Shown here in pieces: positions 25,681-35,885 of a stretch of DNA of 64,000 nucleotides. The stretch is from NCBI GenBank assembly GCA_963669155.1, contig OZ022576.1, positions 16,555,035 to 16,619,034 of the forward strand, in the 5' to 3' direction. Under the pieces are notes generated by a model. The model ran no database searches. It saw only the letters and a list, made by a program, of their open reading frames with translations, and was not told the DNA's origin. Numbering within the stretch: position 1 is the first letter of the stretch; every line of letters begins with the position of its first letter. This DNA is from Arbacia lixula. Its lineage: Eukaryota; Echinodermata; Echinoidea; Arbacioida; Arbaciidae. The position numbers were made by a program, and so were the translations under genes.

Positions 25681-25730
25681 AGATGATAATGACAGTTTGT
25701 TTTTCTCTTTCTCTTGTTTGCTTCTTCCAG
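25681..25730 (+). promoter_or_regulatory. Splice acceptor before KLHL coding exon
   Basis: TTTTTCTCTTTCTCTTGTTTGCTTCTTCCAG is a strong polypyrimidine tract and acceptor ending at 25730. It decides the translation start: everything 5' of it in the same frame is intronic, and the first downstream ATG (25758, context TTCGCGATGG with G at +4) opens the conserved protein. Confidence 0.8.
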
Positions 25731-25757
25731 GCTATCCTGATCCCTCCTCTGTTCGCG

Positions 25758-27722
25758 ATGGCAGAATTGAATCCACCAACTGAAGACTGCGTTGGACGAC
25801 ATGAAGATAAAGGGGACACAGCTATAGATAATGAAGGAAACAAAGACTTGAATAATGATGTCATGACTGTAACAGGAGATCTCCAAGTTATTGAGCTTGA
25901 AGACAATGATGAGTATGTCAACCACAGTCAGCGAACAGATGCCCCTGATGGAACACATTTGAGTGACTGTCATGCTGGTGCTTGGGTCATGCAGACCATA
26001 CAGCAGCCTGAGCAGAGAGAAACCAGCATCCATAGACACTACAAGTATCCAGAGAAGTCCAGTCAACTGCTGCTTCACTTGAATGACCAGAGATGTGCCA
26101 AAAGTCTTGTGGATGTAACATTAGTGTCTTCAGACCAGATGGAGTTTCCATGCCATAGAGCAGTGCTAGCTGCGAGCAGCCCCTACTTTGCTGCAATGTT
26201 CACAGATGATCTCCAAGAGTCTCGGAGCAAGCGAATAGAACTGACTAACATTACAGGGAGCTCTCTATCTTCTATCTTGAATGCTGTGTATGTGTGTGAT
26301 GTAGAGATTACCAGCCAAGCAGTCCACGATCTTCTTGCCACTGCCCACTTTCTCAGCTACCCCCATATCGTTGCATCTTGCTGTCAGTTCTTCATCGATT
26401 CATTATCACCTCAGAATTGCCTCGGGATTGTGCAGTTTGCAGAGAAGTATGGTTGTCACGAGCTACAGACTAGTGTCTGGAATTACACACTCAAGCATTT
26501 TAATGCTGTTTCATCAGGGCAGGAGTTCTTGAGCCTGAACTCATCTGTCATGGAGAGTTTAATCAGTAGTGATGATGTTCATGTTGCGATAGAGGATGAA
26601 GTGCTATTTGCTGTGCTGCAATGGGCTAAAAGTGATGAGACCCATGTTGCGTCCTTGCCGTCCGTTCTGGCTGTTGTGAGGCTGCCTCTCGTGAGTGATG
26701 CATTCCTGACCAGCTCCCTGAATGCAAACCACATGCTGCATGGCAGTGGGAAGAACTTGTCACTGATTAAGGATGCACAGAACCTGAAGGAGCTGGCCAA
26801 GAAGGGGTTGCGCCGAGACCACCCGCTGCTGAGGCCTAGGCATGCCATGAGGAGCGAGGTTCTGGTAGTGGTGGGAGGGATGATGGACACCAGGGAATGG
26901 GTGCCATATGTCTCCTGCTTCAATCCTAAGACAGACGAGTGGTCAGCCATGGCTAGCCTGCCCTTTGATCACTCCGACTACAGCGCCGCAAGTGTCAATG
27001 ATGCCATCTATGTATCAGGTGGGTTCCACCGCACAAAGGGAACCATCTCTGAAGTCTGGCGCTATGATGAGATGCATGATAAATGGGGGCAAGTGCGCGA
27101 CCTCATTGTCCCACGGTTCAACCACACATCTGTCGGCTACGACCACCACATCTATGTCTTGGGAGGAGAGGATGCGGATCAGACGGTAACGGACGTTGAG
27201 CGGTACTCTCCTGCCTCGGACACCTGGGAGCTGGTGGGCGCCATCAACCCCACCGGGAGTGGCATGGCCGTGGCACCGCTCAACGGCAAGCTATACATCA
27301 TCGGCTGGCTGACCAATGTGCGGCTGATGTGCGTGGTACAGTGCTTTGATCTGGTGACCCACGAGTGCTCCATCATCCCTTCCTCGGGCCTCAACAGACA
27401 GCTCTTCCCGGCCGTGCCCCTCAACAACTCTATCTTCATTCTGGGTGGTAACCGCATCAAGGAGGTCGCGGTCTACAACCCAGAGACCTATCAGTCAGGG
27501 AAGGCAGAGCCCATGAGGTATAAGAGGAACACGCCCAGTGCCACCGTCGTGGGTGGGAAGATCTACGTGACAGGGGGAGAACTGAGGCAACATGTGGCCA
27601 AGGCAGAGTGCTATGACCCCGATCTTGATCTGTGGGACAGTGTCTGCTCTATGCCTCATGCTCTGTGTTTCCATGGCTGTGTCATGATCAGAAAGTATTT
27701 AGGCCCACCGTACAATCAATGA
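25758..27722 (+). CDS. KLHL24: Kelch-like protein, KLHL24/6/35 group (BTB-BACK-Kelch)
   Basis: A substrate adaptor for CUL3 ubiquitin ligases, 654 residues in one coding exon. An N-terminal acidic extension (1-95, many Asp/Glu) is followed by a BTB domain at about 105-210 (SLVDVTLVSS, FPCHRAVLAASSPYFAAMF), a BACK domain at about 215-325 (NCLGIVQFAEKYGC, EFLSLNSSVMESLISSDDV, EDEVLFAVLQWA, VRLPLVSDAFL) and six Kelch blades at about 365-647 (EVLVVVGG, AIYVSGG, HIYVLGG, KLYIIGW, SIFILGG, KIYVTGG). Blade four has Gly-Trp where the double Gly is expected. The end HGCVMIRKY matches KLHL24-type proteins, which end in a similar HGCVTI strand. The start is the ATG at 25758 because the in-frame ATG at 25638 lies beyond a pyrimidine tract and splice acceptor (CTTCTTCCAG, ends 25730). 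The true ortholog within the group is not resolved. KLHL24 in vertebrates controls keratin and kainate receptor turnover; the target here is unknown. Confidence 0.93.
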   Translation: MAELNPPTEDCVGRHEDKGDTAIDNEGNKDLNNDVMTVTGDLQVIELEDNDEYVNHSQRTDAPDGTHLSDCHAGAWVMQTIQQPEQRETSIHRHYKYPEKSSQLLLHLNDQRCAKSLVDVTLVSSDQMEFPCHRAVLAASSPYFAAMFTDDLQESRSKRIELTNITGSSLSSILNAVYVCDVEITSQAVHDLLATAHFLSYPHIVASCCQFFIDSLSPQNCLGIVQFAEKYGCHELQTSVWNYTLKHFNAVSSGQEFLSLNSSVMESLISSDDVHVAIEDEVLFAVLQWAKSDETHVASLPSVLAVVRLPLVSDAFLTSSLNANHMLHGSGKNLSLIKDAQNLKELAKKGLRRDHPLLRPRHAMRSEVLVVVGGMMDTREWVPYVSCFNPKTDEWSAMASLPFDHSDYSAASVNDAIYVSGGFHRTKGTISEVWRYDEMHDKWGQVRDLIVPRFNHTSVGYDHHIYVLGGEDADQTVTDVERYSPASDTWELVGAINPTGSGMAVAPLNGKLYIIGWLTNVRLMCVVQCFDLVTHECSIIPSSGLNRQLFPAVPLNNSIFILGGNRIKEVAVYNPETYQSGKAEPMRYKRNTPSATVVGGKIYVTGGELRQHVAKAECYDPDLDLWDSVCSMPHALCFHGCVMIRKYLGPPYNQ

Positions 27723-29999
27723 GCTAGGACTAACACCAGCATTTGATAGTGTTTAATTGCACTCATTGTCCTTTCATAAGGGAAGACAATACTGAGACAT
27801 GGATGAACCTATTCCAATGCATGGAAATATCATTGACTGGTCATGAAAGGACATGTACAAATTTGTGGGTTGTGTTGAGTTGGGCTTCCTTAAAGCAATC
27901 ATGATCCGTCGTCAAAAAGCCAAGGTATGGTCATCTGACATGAATTCTAACAATTTTGACAATTTCTATTTCACTCAATTCTAAGCGTTGAAATTATATT
28001 TTGTTTGACTGTGTTTTTGCATGCATGAAATGCTACAACAGTCATCATTGTATTTTTTTTGCCATATCCATATTAATGACTTCACCCAGGTAATATGGGG
28101 ACAAATCATTCTTGTAAAGGGTGTTGTCTTCAACATGAAATATAAGTAACCATTGCGTTTGTGTGCCATATATGTCTTACTTATTTCATATCTACATGTA
28201 TATCACACATAAACTCTAAAATGTTTTTGCTAGTTGATAAATACACAGCTCTTCAAAATATGGGGTAGTAGAAATAATGATTTTCACTTCTCCTGAAATT
28301 GCAAGAATGTATCCAAAGAATATTTAAATGGTGTGAGAGTGTGTATGCAGTAACATTGGTCTGTTCATACCAGTTTTGATAGATCTTGGGCTAAGAGAAA
28401 TTAAAAATAGCCATTAGTTAAAACTTTAAGATAATTTTGCTTGAAATCTGCAATGTATAGTTATACCAGAGCTATCTATACAAAATGCTTGGCTAACTCG
28501 GTTTCCATAGGTAACAACATGACTCATATTGTTTTGTTATCTGCTTGCCCAACAAAGCAACATGTCCATATTGTGACCTATTGATCTCGAGTTGGCCAAA
28601 CTCTGTGTATAGATGGCTCTGGGCTATTCCACAATCTAGCACTTTCTGTTTGAGCCTTTCAAATAGCAACTGTGTTGCAGGGATTTTGGGGCCCCTTAGT
28701 AATGCTTTTATGTAACAAATAAGTAGACAAAAGCATCATAGAATGGAAGTAGAATGAAATAAAAATCTTACAAATCAGATTTTGGGCTCCTCACAACTAC
28801 TACCCCGTACCTCTAAGGTGAAACTTTGGTCAAAATTATAACTTTTTTGTACTGATAGTGAGAGGTCAACAAGCCCTGTAAGTCAATGTCAAGATGTTTT
28901 TTTCAATATCTGCATAGTTCTGTCAAAAAAAGAGCTTAAAAGGGACAACAAATTGTATGACATGTTGACATCACTATTGTCTTCCATTTATTTGACAGTA
29001 CTGCTGTATCTGCAACTTACAAGAAGTGAAAAATATTGAAATGTGTGCAACTATGAAGTATTATTTATAACATTCTTAAAAATATTTGTGGAATATCTGT
29101 TCTCTTTATATGGTGGATTAAGAAGTACAGTAGAAATTTTTTTTGGATACAACTTGTAGGAGATACATTATGATTGTGATTATAATCTTTCAAACATAAT
29201 TCATTATTATCTATGCCATTTTGATGCATCTTGTAAAGCTTGCTGTATTTGACTGGTGTGAAGTTGATTGGAAACTTACTTTTCCCTAATTCTTTATTTA
29301 AAGATAGGCATCTGATCTGTGATCACGGTGAAGTAGGGAGAGTACCTTTCTTTTTTCTAGTTTTCTTTTTTTGGGGAGGGGGGGGGGTACACTGTTGGGC
29401 AGCATTAAATATGGACCAATGCATTGAAGACCACAGTAACATTAATCGATGGATCAAGCAAAGTGCTCTGCCATATATATTATGGATTAGCAAAAAAAAA
29501 AAATGCCCCATTGGCATAAGAGTTGGCGCTGCACTTTTAATTTTCATTCCTAGGAAAAGCGTTGCTTTAGAAGCCAACAGTTGGCTCAAAAATGAAAAAA
29601 AAAATGTCTTTCATACATTATTTATGCTATGCCTATTGTATAACTGTATAAAGTGATGGTGCAATGATTTTATTTTTTGGTTGTCCATCGAACCATCAAT
29701 CTGTCCCTATTTATGTGTCCATCCTTATTCTGATACACCCTATGTCACAGTCAAAAGTCAAATTGTAAACTTCTATTTTTAGGCATAGGACAAGCAACTT
29801 TAAGAAGGGTTATTGCAATGTGGCAATGTTAAATTCTAGTTGAATTCAGATTTCATAACCTGTATATTTTGAAAGATTGACATTCTCTACTTGCCAGTTC
29901 AGTATTGTTGTGAATACAAGTCTTGACAACATGTTCATGTGATGTCACACTTTAATGTTGTATTTGTTTCCCGTACCATAATTCACATATTGGCTGCTG
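27723..29999 (+). other. KLHL 3' UTR and intergenic DNA
   Basis: AT-rich unique sequence without exons. AATAAA at 28758-28763 is one candidate polyadenylation signal. A poly-G run at about 29375-29388 and A runs at 29491-29502 produce a spurious frame at 29240-29656. No other gene is seen. Confidence 0.55.
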
Positions 30000-30004
30000 T
30001 CCTC

Positions 30005-30150
30005 TACTTGTCGAGGACGAGAAATCTCAGAATTCACATTCTCGATTCCCTGCGCGGATTCCAGAGCGGGCGGTGGCGCATGCGCAGATCGATCTTGGTG
30101 TCGGATTACCGTTCTGGAGCCCGTCCGTCCTCAAAACAAAAGCTCGCTAT
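30005..30150. promoter_or_regulatory. CpG-rich patch with NRF-1-type palindrome
   Basis: A sharply bounded CpG-rich segment (GAGGACGAGAAATC, CTGCGCGGATTCC, GAGCGGGCGGTGGCGCATGCGC, GATCGATC, GGAGCCCGTCCGTCC). The core GCGCATGCGC at 30076-30085, followed by A, is a perfect match to the NRF-1 consensus, typical of CpG promoters in animals. No coding exon is recognisable beside it. Which transcript it would drive is unknown; it lies between the converging KLHL and NAXE genes. Confidence 0.45.
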
Positions 30151-30530
30151 TGAGAGGGGGAGGGAGACATTGAGAGGGGGAGGGAGACAGGGAGAGAAGG
30201 GGTAGAGAGAGAGGGAAAGAGACATTGAGAGGGGGAGGGAGACAGAGAGGGAAGGGGTAGAGAGGGAGGGAGACATTGAGAGGGGGGAGAGACAGGGAGA
30301 AAAGGGGTAGAGAGGGAGAGAGACATTGAGAGAAGGGAAGAGACATTGAGAGGGGGAGGGAGACGGGGAGAGAACGGGTAGAGAGAGGGAGAGAGACATT
30401 GAGAGTGGGAGAAGGACAGAGGGAGTGAAGGGGTAGAGGGGAGAGAGACATTGAGATGGGGAGGGAGATCGAGGAAGAGGAGGGGTAGTAAGAGAGGAGA
30501 GACATTGAAGGGGGGGGGGGGGAAGAGAAA
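30148..30530. repeat. Purine-rich minisatellite, about 55-bp unit
   Basis: Six to seven imperfect copies of a unit of the form GAGACATTGAGAGGGGGAGG followed by GAGACAGGGAGAGAAGGGGTAGAGAGAG. Unit length varies between about 45 and 60 bases. All three minus-strand frames stay open across it and encode Ser/Leu/Pro repeats; these are not taken as genes. It ends in a G run at about 30511-30522. Confidence 0.9.
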
Positions 30531-30588
30531 GAGAAACAGAGAGGGGTGGGGCACAATGGGAGGGAGGGAGATGGAATTTTGAGCTATC

Positions 30589-30713
30589 AGGACCCGTTGC
30601 ATAAAACTTCTGTGGAAACATTGAATTTGATTGGCTGTCCAGCTATGTTACCATGGTAGTTACCATTGATGGCAGAGTTACCTTTAATGGTAAGTTTTAT
30701 GCAATGGGGCCAA
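30589..30713. mobile_element. Foldback MITE with GTTGCATAAAACTT-type termini
   Basis: The left end GGACCCGTTGCATAAAACTT (30590-30609) is matched, inverted, by the right end AAGTTTTATGCAATGGGGCC (about 30693-30712), with three mismatches. The interior contains TTACCATGGTAGTTACCATT. Size (about 125 bases) and terminal inverted repeats are those of a MITE. The superfamily is not identified. Confidence 0.7.
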
Positions 30714-33396
30714 GGTGGGGTTAGTATTACCAATTATGATTGGGGTTGGGCTTAATCCTTAGCCCCAAACCAAAATATTAAAATCTTAACTCCTAAGAAA
30801 TTCTCAGACATTCTCAGACATTTGTGGAACCATCTTTTATTGCTACTGAAATTTTCTTTCATCGAGTAGGTTGGCAAAACTATTCAAAGCCATGGTTGCC
30901 TGTTCACACACGAACACCAAATCAGTAATACTCGATGCTTCAAAATTAAAACCTAAAAGTACCCCCTCTATGGGGAGAGCTCAAGAAGAATTATATTCTT
31001 CCAAGAAAGACAGTCTTTCTTGTGTGTATTCACCCATCTCTCTTTCAATCATGTTCGTCATATGTTTCTCTTTCTCTCTGTCCATTTCTGTTTCTCACCT
31101 TCCTCTCTTCTGTATTTTTCTTCTTCTCCCAACCCCTTTCGTTATGTCTCTCCTCCTACTCATGTGCTCTGTTGATTTTCTAATAATGCTAATTGAAAAA
31201 AATTCAATAATCAATATTGCCTACATATCTTTTTTTTTTTACATTTAAGTACTACACCTAGTTTTAGCATGTTGTAAATTTGGTATTCTTAAAAACATCA
31301 CATTCAGTAAAATTTTATAAACACTAAATAGGTCATACTCAAACACAAATCAGCCATCATATTTACACTTCTTTTGTTTTATTAGTATAATTTATCCATG
31401 TGTTTTACATGTAATTTACATAACTAAAAATACAAAAGATCACTACCCCATTAAGTTGTAAGAAATATTTATAGCAAACTCAAGCGAAGGGCTAATGGGA
31501 AAATAAAAGAAGTACATAAAATCTTATTGTAATAGGTTGCAGTAGGCAAACACAACAAAGTGGTGTTAAAATAGATTGAAAAGAATAGAAATTCAAACTA
31601 TGCTTCATTAAAAGCTACAATTCACACTGCTACGGAGAGTTGAATTTCAATTAAAAAACAAAATGATGTGTCATAATTTATCCAATCTTTAGACATACTT
31701 GTAGTTACTTTACCCTCCTACATCTCCATGGAAATTTTGAAAGAAAATTTTTACACCACGCTTTATCTCAATTAAAACCACTGACCCTACAAATTATACA
31801 TAACTTGGATACTGTACTACAAAACAGTACATATGATTTTCATATTGTACTGTTGATGAAAATCATCTATCTTGACAAACAGCATATTTCTAATTATCCT
31901 TTTTCTCATAATAAATTTTAAAAATCAATATGATTACCATGCTTTTCAATATAATGAATATGTAGGAGGTAATCTGTGACCTTTAAGGAAAAGAGTGAAG
32001 TAGAACAATTGATGATATATGTGATAAAGAGCAACAACCCATAGAGAGTGTATTAATAGGAGACCTGTCAAGCAACGCAACATATTACTACTCGCTATAT
32101 CAAACTGATAACTGAGTACCGGTATAATGTAGAACGCTGGTAAAACAAAGTTGAGTACCCTGCTTGAATCATGTGATATCAGTGATACTTGAAGCTCTCT
32201 TTTCATCTTTGATATGACTTTATGTACAAGCTCTGTTATAAATGACGAAATTAAGAAAAACTTACACGCGTCAGAATAACTATTGTATCCACAGCTACTA
32301 TCAGAAATGATAATACACATTTGATGGATTTTCTTAATGCAACCCTTGTGTATAAAGTGGCAATGGGCTGTCTTAATGTTTGAGCAATAAGATTTTCTAT
32401 GAAGAAACATATCTAGTGAGATCTTTTTTCTGGAAAGGAATACTGATCAAACAGATTTCATACAGAGTCTGTGTTATGTATGTGTATACAACTCTCAATT
32501 GTGTTATGATTTAAAAAAAATTATATCTTCTTTGTCTCAAAATGTCAAATAAGTAAGTCATATTACTTATAATAAACTGGATGTATGGGAGCCCATTTTG
32601 CACCAAGTGTATGGAGAAATATTATCACACTTGTTGTAGTCTGTGTACTTGTAAAATTCATGCCAACAATCAATCAATGAGAGTGCAGAGATGTGGAATG
32701 ACAATACGTTACTGTGAAAACACAAGTATGCATAATTCTGGAAGTTACCATGAAAACTGGACTGTGATTGATTATGGAAAAATGCGTTAATATAGTAAAT
32801 TCCTGCATATAAATGATAATTGTAAAAACTTTGGAGTGGTTTATGATATCATAGCAGCATATCAATGTTTATACCTTTACATTCATAATATATTCCTTTT
32901 GTTCAAATATTCAGATTTGTACATCACATGACATGGAAATGAGTGAGATTCTCATCAAACAAGATAGACCAACAAATTGGAAACTCCTGTAAGAATGTAA
33001 AGCCTGATAATCAATCTGAAACCTCTGTTTATAATGAAAATCCTGATAAATATCAAAATAACATGTACAAAGAAAAAATGAAAGTAACACATGTTAAAAA
33101 GAAATTTCAGGTCTATTGGTATTCAAATGTAAATGGGTATGATATTTCTTGTACTGGGTAACTGATGTCGCAATATAACTACAGAGGCAAGCATTTGTAC
33201 TACTGTATATAAACCAAATACATGAAATAAAATGAAATAAGGATAACAAATATATCATGAATATGGCATCGATGAAACTATAAAATAAATGATTCAATAA
33301 AATCTTACATTCTTTTCAGTACATAAGCTGTTAAAGAACCTTTGGACATCTCTACAAACATAACTAGGAAGATATCTATACAAAAAGCAAACTCAT
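30714..33396. other. Intergenic / distal NAXE 3' region, AT-rich
   Basis: No exon recognised. A C/T-rich stretch occurs at 31040-31150. A 154-codon minus-strand frame at 31946-32410 has no recognised motif and sits in AT-rich sequence; I do not count it as a gene. Parts may belong to the NAXE 3' UTR. Confidence 0.5.
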
Positions 33397-33540
33397 TAGC
33401 ATTTCCTTGGCCTCATGGTTAAGGCATTTGCATTCTAAGTCAGAGACCAGGATCACACTCTGTTTTTGTCCCTTACTGTCTTACTGCAGGGCAACATTTT
33501 GAAGGAGCTTCGAATATATAGTTCTGCTAATAATTTCTCT
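33397..33540 (+). mobile_element. tRNA-derived SINE (degenerate)
   Basis: The head TTGGCCTCATGGTTAAGGC (33407-33425) is a good tRNA-like A box, followed about 25 bases later by a decayed B box in CCAGGATCACACTC (33448-33461), then TTACTGCAGGGCAACATTTTG, typical of the body of marine invertebrate tRNA-SINEs. Ends are approximate. Confidence 0.6.
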
Positions 33541-33589
33541 TACATTTCCATCCCTTCCATCACTGTTGGCTATGTTATGCAGAATGGGT

Positions 33590-34060
33590 GAATTTTGCAA
33601 CTTTTTGAGCTGATAATAATGATTTGGAGAAATTTGGAAGGTATTTTAAAATTATCAGATGAACCACTCTGTAAAGAAATAGGCCCTGCTACAAAATATA
33701 ACATAAAATTAATATAAAATTGTTTATCATACTCTCTTTCCTTCCTATTCTCATCTTTTTTTTGAGGTGATGATAATGAGTGGGAGAAATTCACAATGAC
33801 ATGAAAATTATTAGATAAATGAGTGGGTCATGTTGCAAAATGCACTCGCAAGAAAAAAAATAACTGATGATCGTACTCTTCTCTTGTATTCACATCTGTT
33901 TTTCGAGCTGATGAAAATTAGTGGGAGAAATTTACAAGCACATGAAATTTATCAGCAGAACCACTCTCTAGATAAATGGGCTGCATTGGAAAAAAACACA
34001 TCAATATTTCATTGATTATCAAACTCTTCTCTCATTATTATCACCCTCATTTGATTTATA
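33590..34060. repeat. Three-copy tandem repeat (about 140-157 bp) downstream of NAXE
   Basis: The motif GAGCTGATAATAATGATTTGGAGAAATT recurs at 33607, 33764 (GAGGTGATGATAATGAGTGG) and 33905 (GAGCTGATGAAAATTAGTGG), each followed by a stretch like ATGAAAATTATCAG, ACCACTCTGTA or AGATAAATG, and a C/T-rich CTCTTCTCTTCTATTCTCATC segment. Copies are well diverged. This lies in the probable NAXE 3' UTR or flank. Confidence 0.8.
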
Positions 34061-34148
34061 CCCTGCAGAGACTAAGACCAAATGTGACATTATCTAGTAA
34101 GTCTGTGCAGTGAGCTAATCCCATAGCGTCTGTCGCCCTCTACCAGCC

Positions 34149-34351
34149 TCATTTTAGCTGAACTATGCAGTCCGTGCCGGGATAGTCTGGCAGCGAGAGT
34201 TCATATCGGCAGGCCATTTCTGGCGGGACGAAGCGGCCGCCCAGGTAGTGGTACTTTCCTTGGAAGTGTCTGGCACACTTCTTGGGTGCTGTCAGTGAGA
34301 TCAGCAGGTCTGGCTTCAGACCATCCTCATTGCCCTCCTCCACGTCCCAAC
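34149..34351 (-). CDS. NAXE: NAXE last exon (YjeF_N domain C-terminal part)
   Basis: The terminal coding exon of NAD(P)H-hydrate epimerase. The acceptor is CTGTGCTCAG (minus strand), the exon opens with GT completing a split Gly codon, then reads [41 protein letters not shown], ending [13 protein letters not shown] and TGA. The 203 bases keep phase with the exon at 35263-35521. The WDVEEG segment follows SIDVPSG and forms the conserved active-site/potassium-binding loop region; LISLTAPK and GGRFVPP are family signatures. The visible three exons give about 225 residues, which is the whole catalytic domain compared with the human enzyme (288 residues including a mitochondrial targeting sequence). 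Confidence 0.96.
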
Positions 34352-35262
34352 CTGAGCACAGAGCAGTAGAAAGGAATTGGGGGGGGGGGAGCATTAATGT
34401 TATACAATTACTGTTTTCATTTGTTGAGCAACTCCTTCTTTCCTCACATCCCACTTCGCATCTTTCCTCAAATTCCTTTATAATATTTTGTGTTCTTTTG
34501 AAAAAATAGATATGTTAAGTTCAATATAAACATTGCTTTTTAGTGTATGTTATATATGTAATGAAATCCATTGCTTTTGTTTTTGTGGCAACAATTCAAG
34601 CTGTAAAGTTGATATTGCCATATTTCTGTATGCTTCATTGTATAAAAGTACATGTATATTTTATTGCTTTCTACTAATCTATCTATAATAGCTTGTTAGT
34701 ATCCATGTTAGAATTACATTACATTGATATTATGACGAACATGCAGTAATGAACAAATACATAAAATAATGTACAAGATAAGTAGAAGAAGGGGAAAAAG
34801 CAGACAAAAGATACAAATATAGACAAGAGAAAGTATTGGAATAAGGAAGAGGGGGAGACTACAGGAGGGGATAGTGCTTCTTCATATAAACATAAGCCTA
34901 GCTACAGGTGAAGTGAAATAGCGCCACCTTACCAAAGACTTTGGAGTGAGAGAGCCTTTTATACAAAATTCACATTTAAAAGTCACAAAGATATGTGCTA
35001 AATATACTTTAAACTTCAACACCTGAGATACATAGTAAATTAGGAGAGTGCTAAAAATGGATGTAGTACAGACTGAGTTACCCTTCTCAGTTGGATGGGC
35101 ATATATATGTGTAACTAGTCGTTGGGGTTTTCATAGTTTGGAATTGAGAGGGTATATCAACTTTCTCAGTCCCATGGGCACAATAGTGTCTTAATTAGCT
35201 AATGGGGTTTTCACAGCTTGGTACTGAGAGGGGTACACTGAGGGTACTGAACGGCCACTGAC
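34352..35262. other. NAXE intron 3 (minus strand)
   Basis: Runs from GTCAGT donor at 35262 (minus strand) to the acceptor at 34352. It has a G run at 34380-34389, A/T-rich middle, and an 80-85-base tandem duplication at 35070-35240. No other exon. Confidence 0.8.
35070..35240. repeat. Two-copy tandem repeat (about 80-85 bp) beside NAXE exon
   Basis: TTCTCAGTTGGATGGGCATA...TTGGGGTTTTCATAGTTTGG and TTCTCAGTCCCATGGGCACA...ATGGGGTTTTCACAGCTTGG are the two copies, beginning near 35084 and 35163. They end about 25 bases from the exon donor. Confidence 0.8.
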
Positions 35263-35521
35263 CTGAAGGGACATCAATGCTGCACAGCGGAATGCTGATG
35301 TTCTTCAAGTTCTCCAGGACCTCTCCAAAGGGTGCCCTCACCTCCCCCTTGAAGCTGAACCCAAACAGCGCATCAACGACAAAGTTGTAGGAAGAGTTGA
35401 TGAGAGAGGGCGACGGGAGGTAGGAGAGAAACGGGAGGTCCAGAGCAGCGCATTGCGTCATCAGATTGTTGAAGAGCTTCTTATCTGGACGTTTAGGGTA
35501 GAAGATGGTTGGTAGATAACC
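35263..35521 (-). CDS. NAXE: NAXE internal exon (YjeF_N domain middle part)
   Basis: An internal exon of NAD(P)HX epimerase, 259 bases, from acceptor CTTGTCCCCAG (minus strand, at 35522) to donor GTCAGT. It reads GYLPTIFYPKRPDKKLFNNL, then MTQCAALDLPFLSYLP, NFVVDALFGFSFKGEVRAPF, and ends SIDVPSG with Gly split across the intron. VVDALFGFSFKG and the SID(V/I)PSG loop are diagnostic of NAXE; the Asp of VVDA is in the catalytic site of the family. The enzyme interconverts R- and S-NAD(P)HX so that the S-specific dehydratase NAXD can repair it; it acts in mitochondria and cytosol. The intron just upstream holds decayed copies of the first 105 or so bases of this exon. Confidence 0.96.
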
Positions 35522-35569
35522 CTGGGGACAAGAAGAAGGAATGAATGAATGATTAAATGACTGACAGCT

Positions 35570-35885
35570 GGGAGGTAGGAGAGGGGAAGGGCATTATATC
35601 ATTTCAATGTTGAAGAGCTTCTTGTCTGGACGTTAAGGGTAGATGATGGCTGGTAGATAACCCTGGGGACAAGAAGAAGAAGGAATGAATGAATGATTAC
35701 CAGATGGAATGTAGAAGAGGAAAAGGACATCCAGAATGGTACATTGCATCATAAGATCGTTGAAGAAGTTAGATCGAAGAAGAATGAATGAATGAATGAA
35801 TGAGTAAATTACTGAATGAATGATCAGATGGGAAGAAGGACAGGAAAGGACATCCAGAGCCTTGAACGCACACTGTCGGGAGGAC
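35570..35885 (-). pseudogene. Tandem decayed partial copies of NAXE exon 35263-35521
   Basis: Copy 1 (about 35576-35682) repeats the acceptor and exon start exactly enough to read GYLPAIIYP and then an in-frame TAA where the real exon has Lys; its GGTTATC start is at about 35663 and the CCCCAG acceptor remains intact. Copy 2 (about 35703-35800) retains a frame like NDLMMQCTILDVLFLFY, and copy 3 (about 35820-35885) QCAFKALDVLSCP, both resembling NNLMTQCAALDLPFLSY of the real exon. Spacing is about 142, 148 and 120 bases. (GAAT)n has expanded at 35785-35805. These are intronic fragments, not functional exons. Confidence 0.8.

Noticed and set aside
25638-25757. In-frame upstream ATG that would add 40 hydrophobic residues (a possible signal peptide) to the KLHL protein
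   Set aside because: The extension reads through a polypyrimidine tract and a strong splice acceptor ending at 25730; KLHL proteins are cytosolic and start near 25758.
30106-30621. Three overlapping minus-strand frames of 141-171 codons
   Set aside because: All three frames open across the same purine minisatellite; this is a property of the repeat.
31946-32410. 154-codon minus-strand frame
   Set aside because: AT-rich, no motif, composition like its non-coding surroundings.
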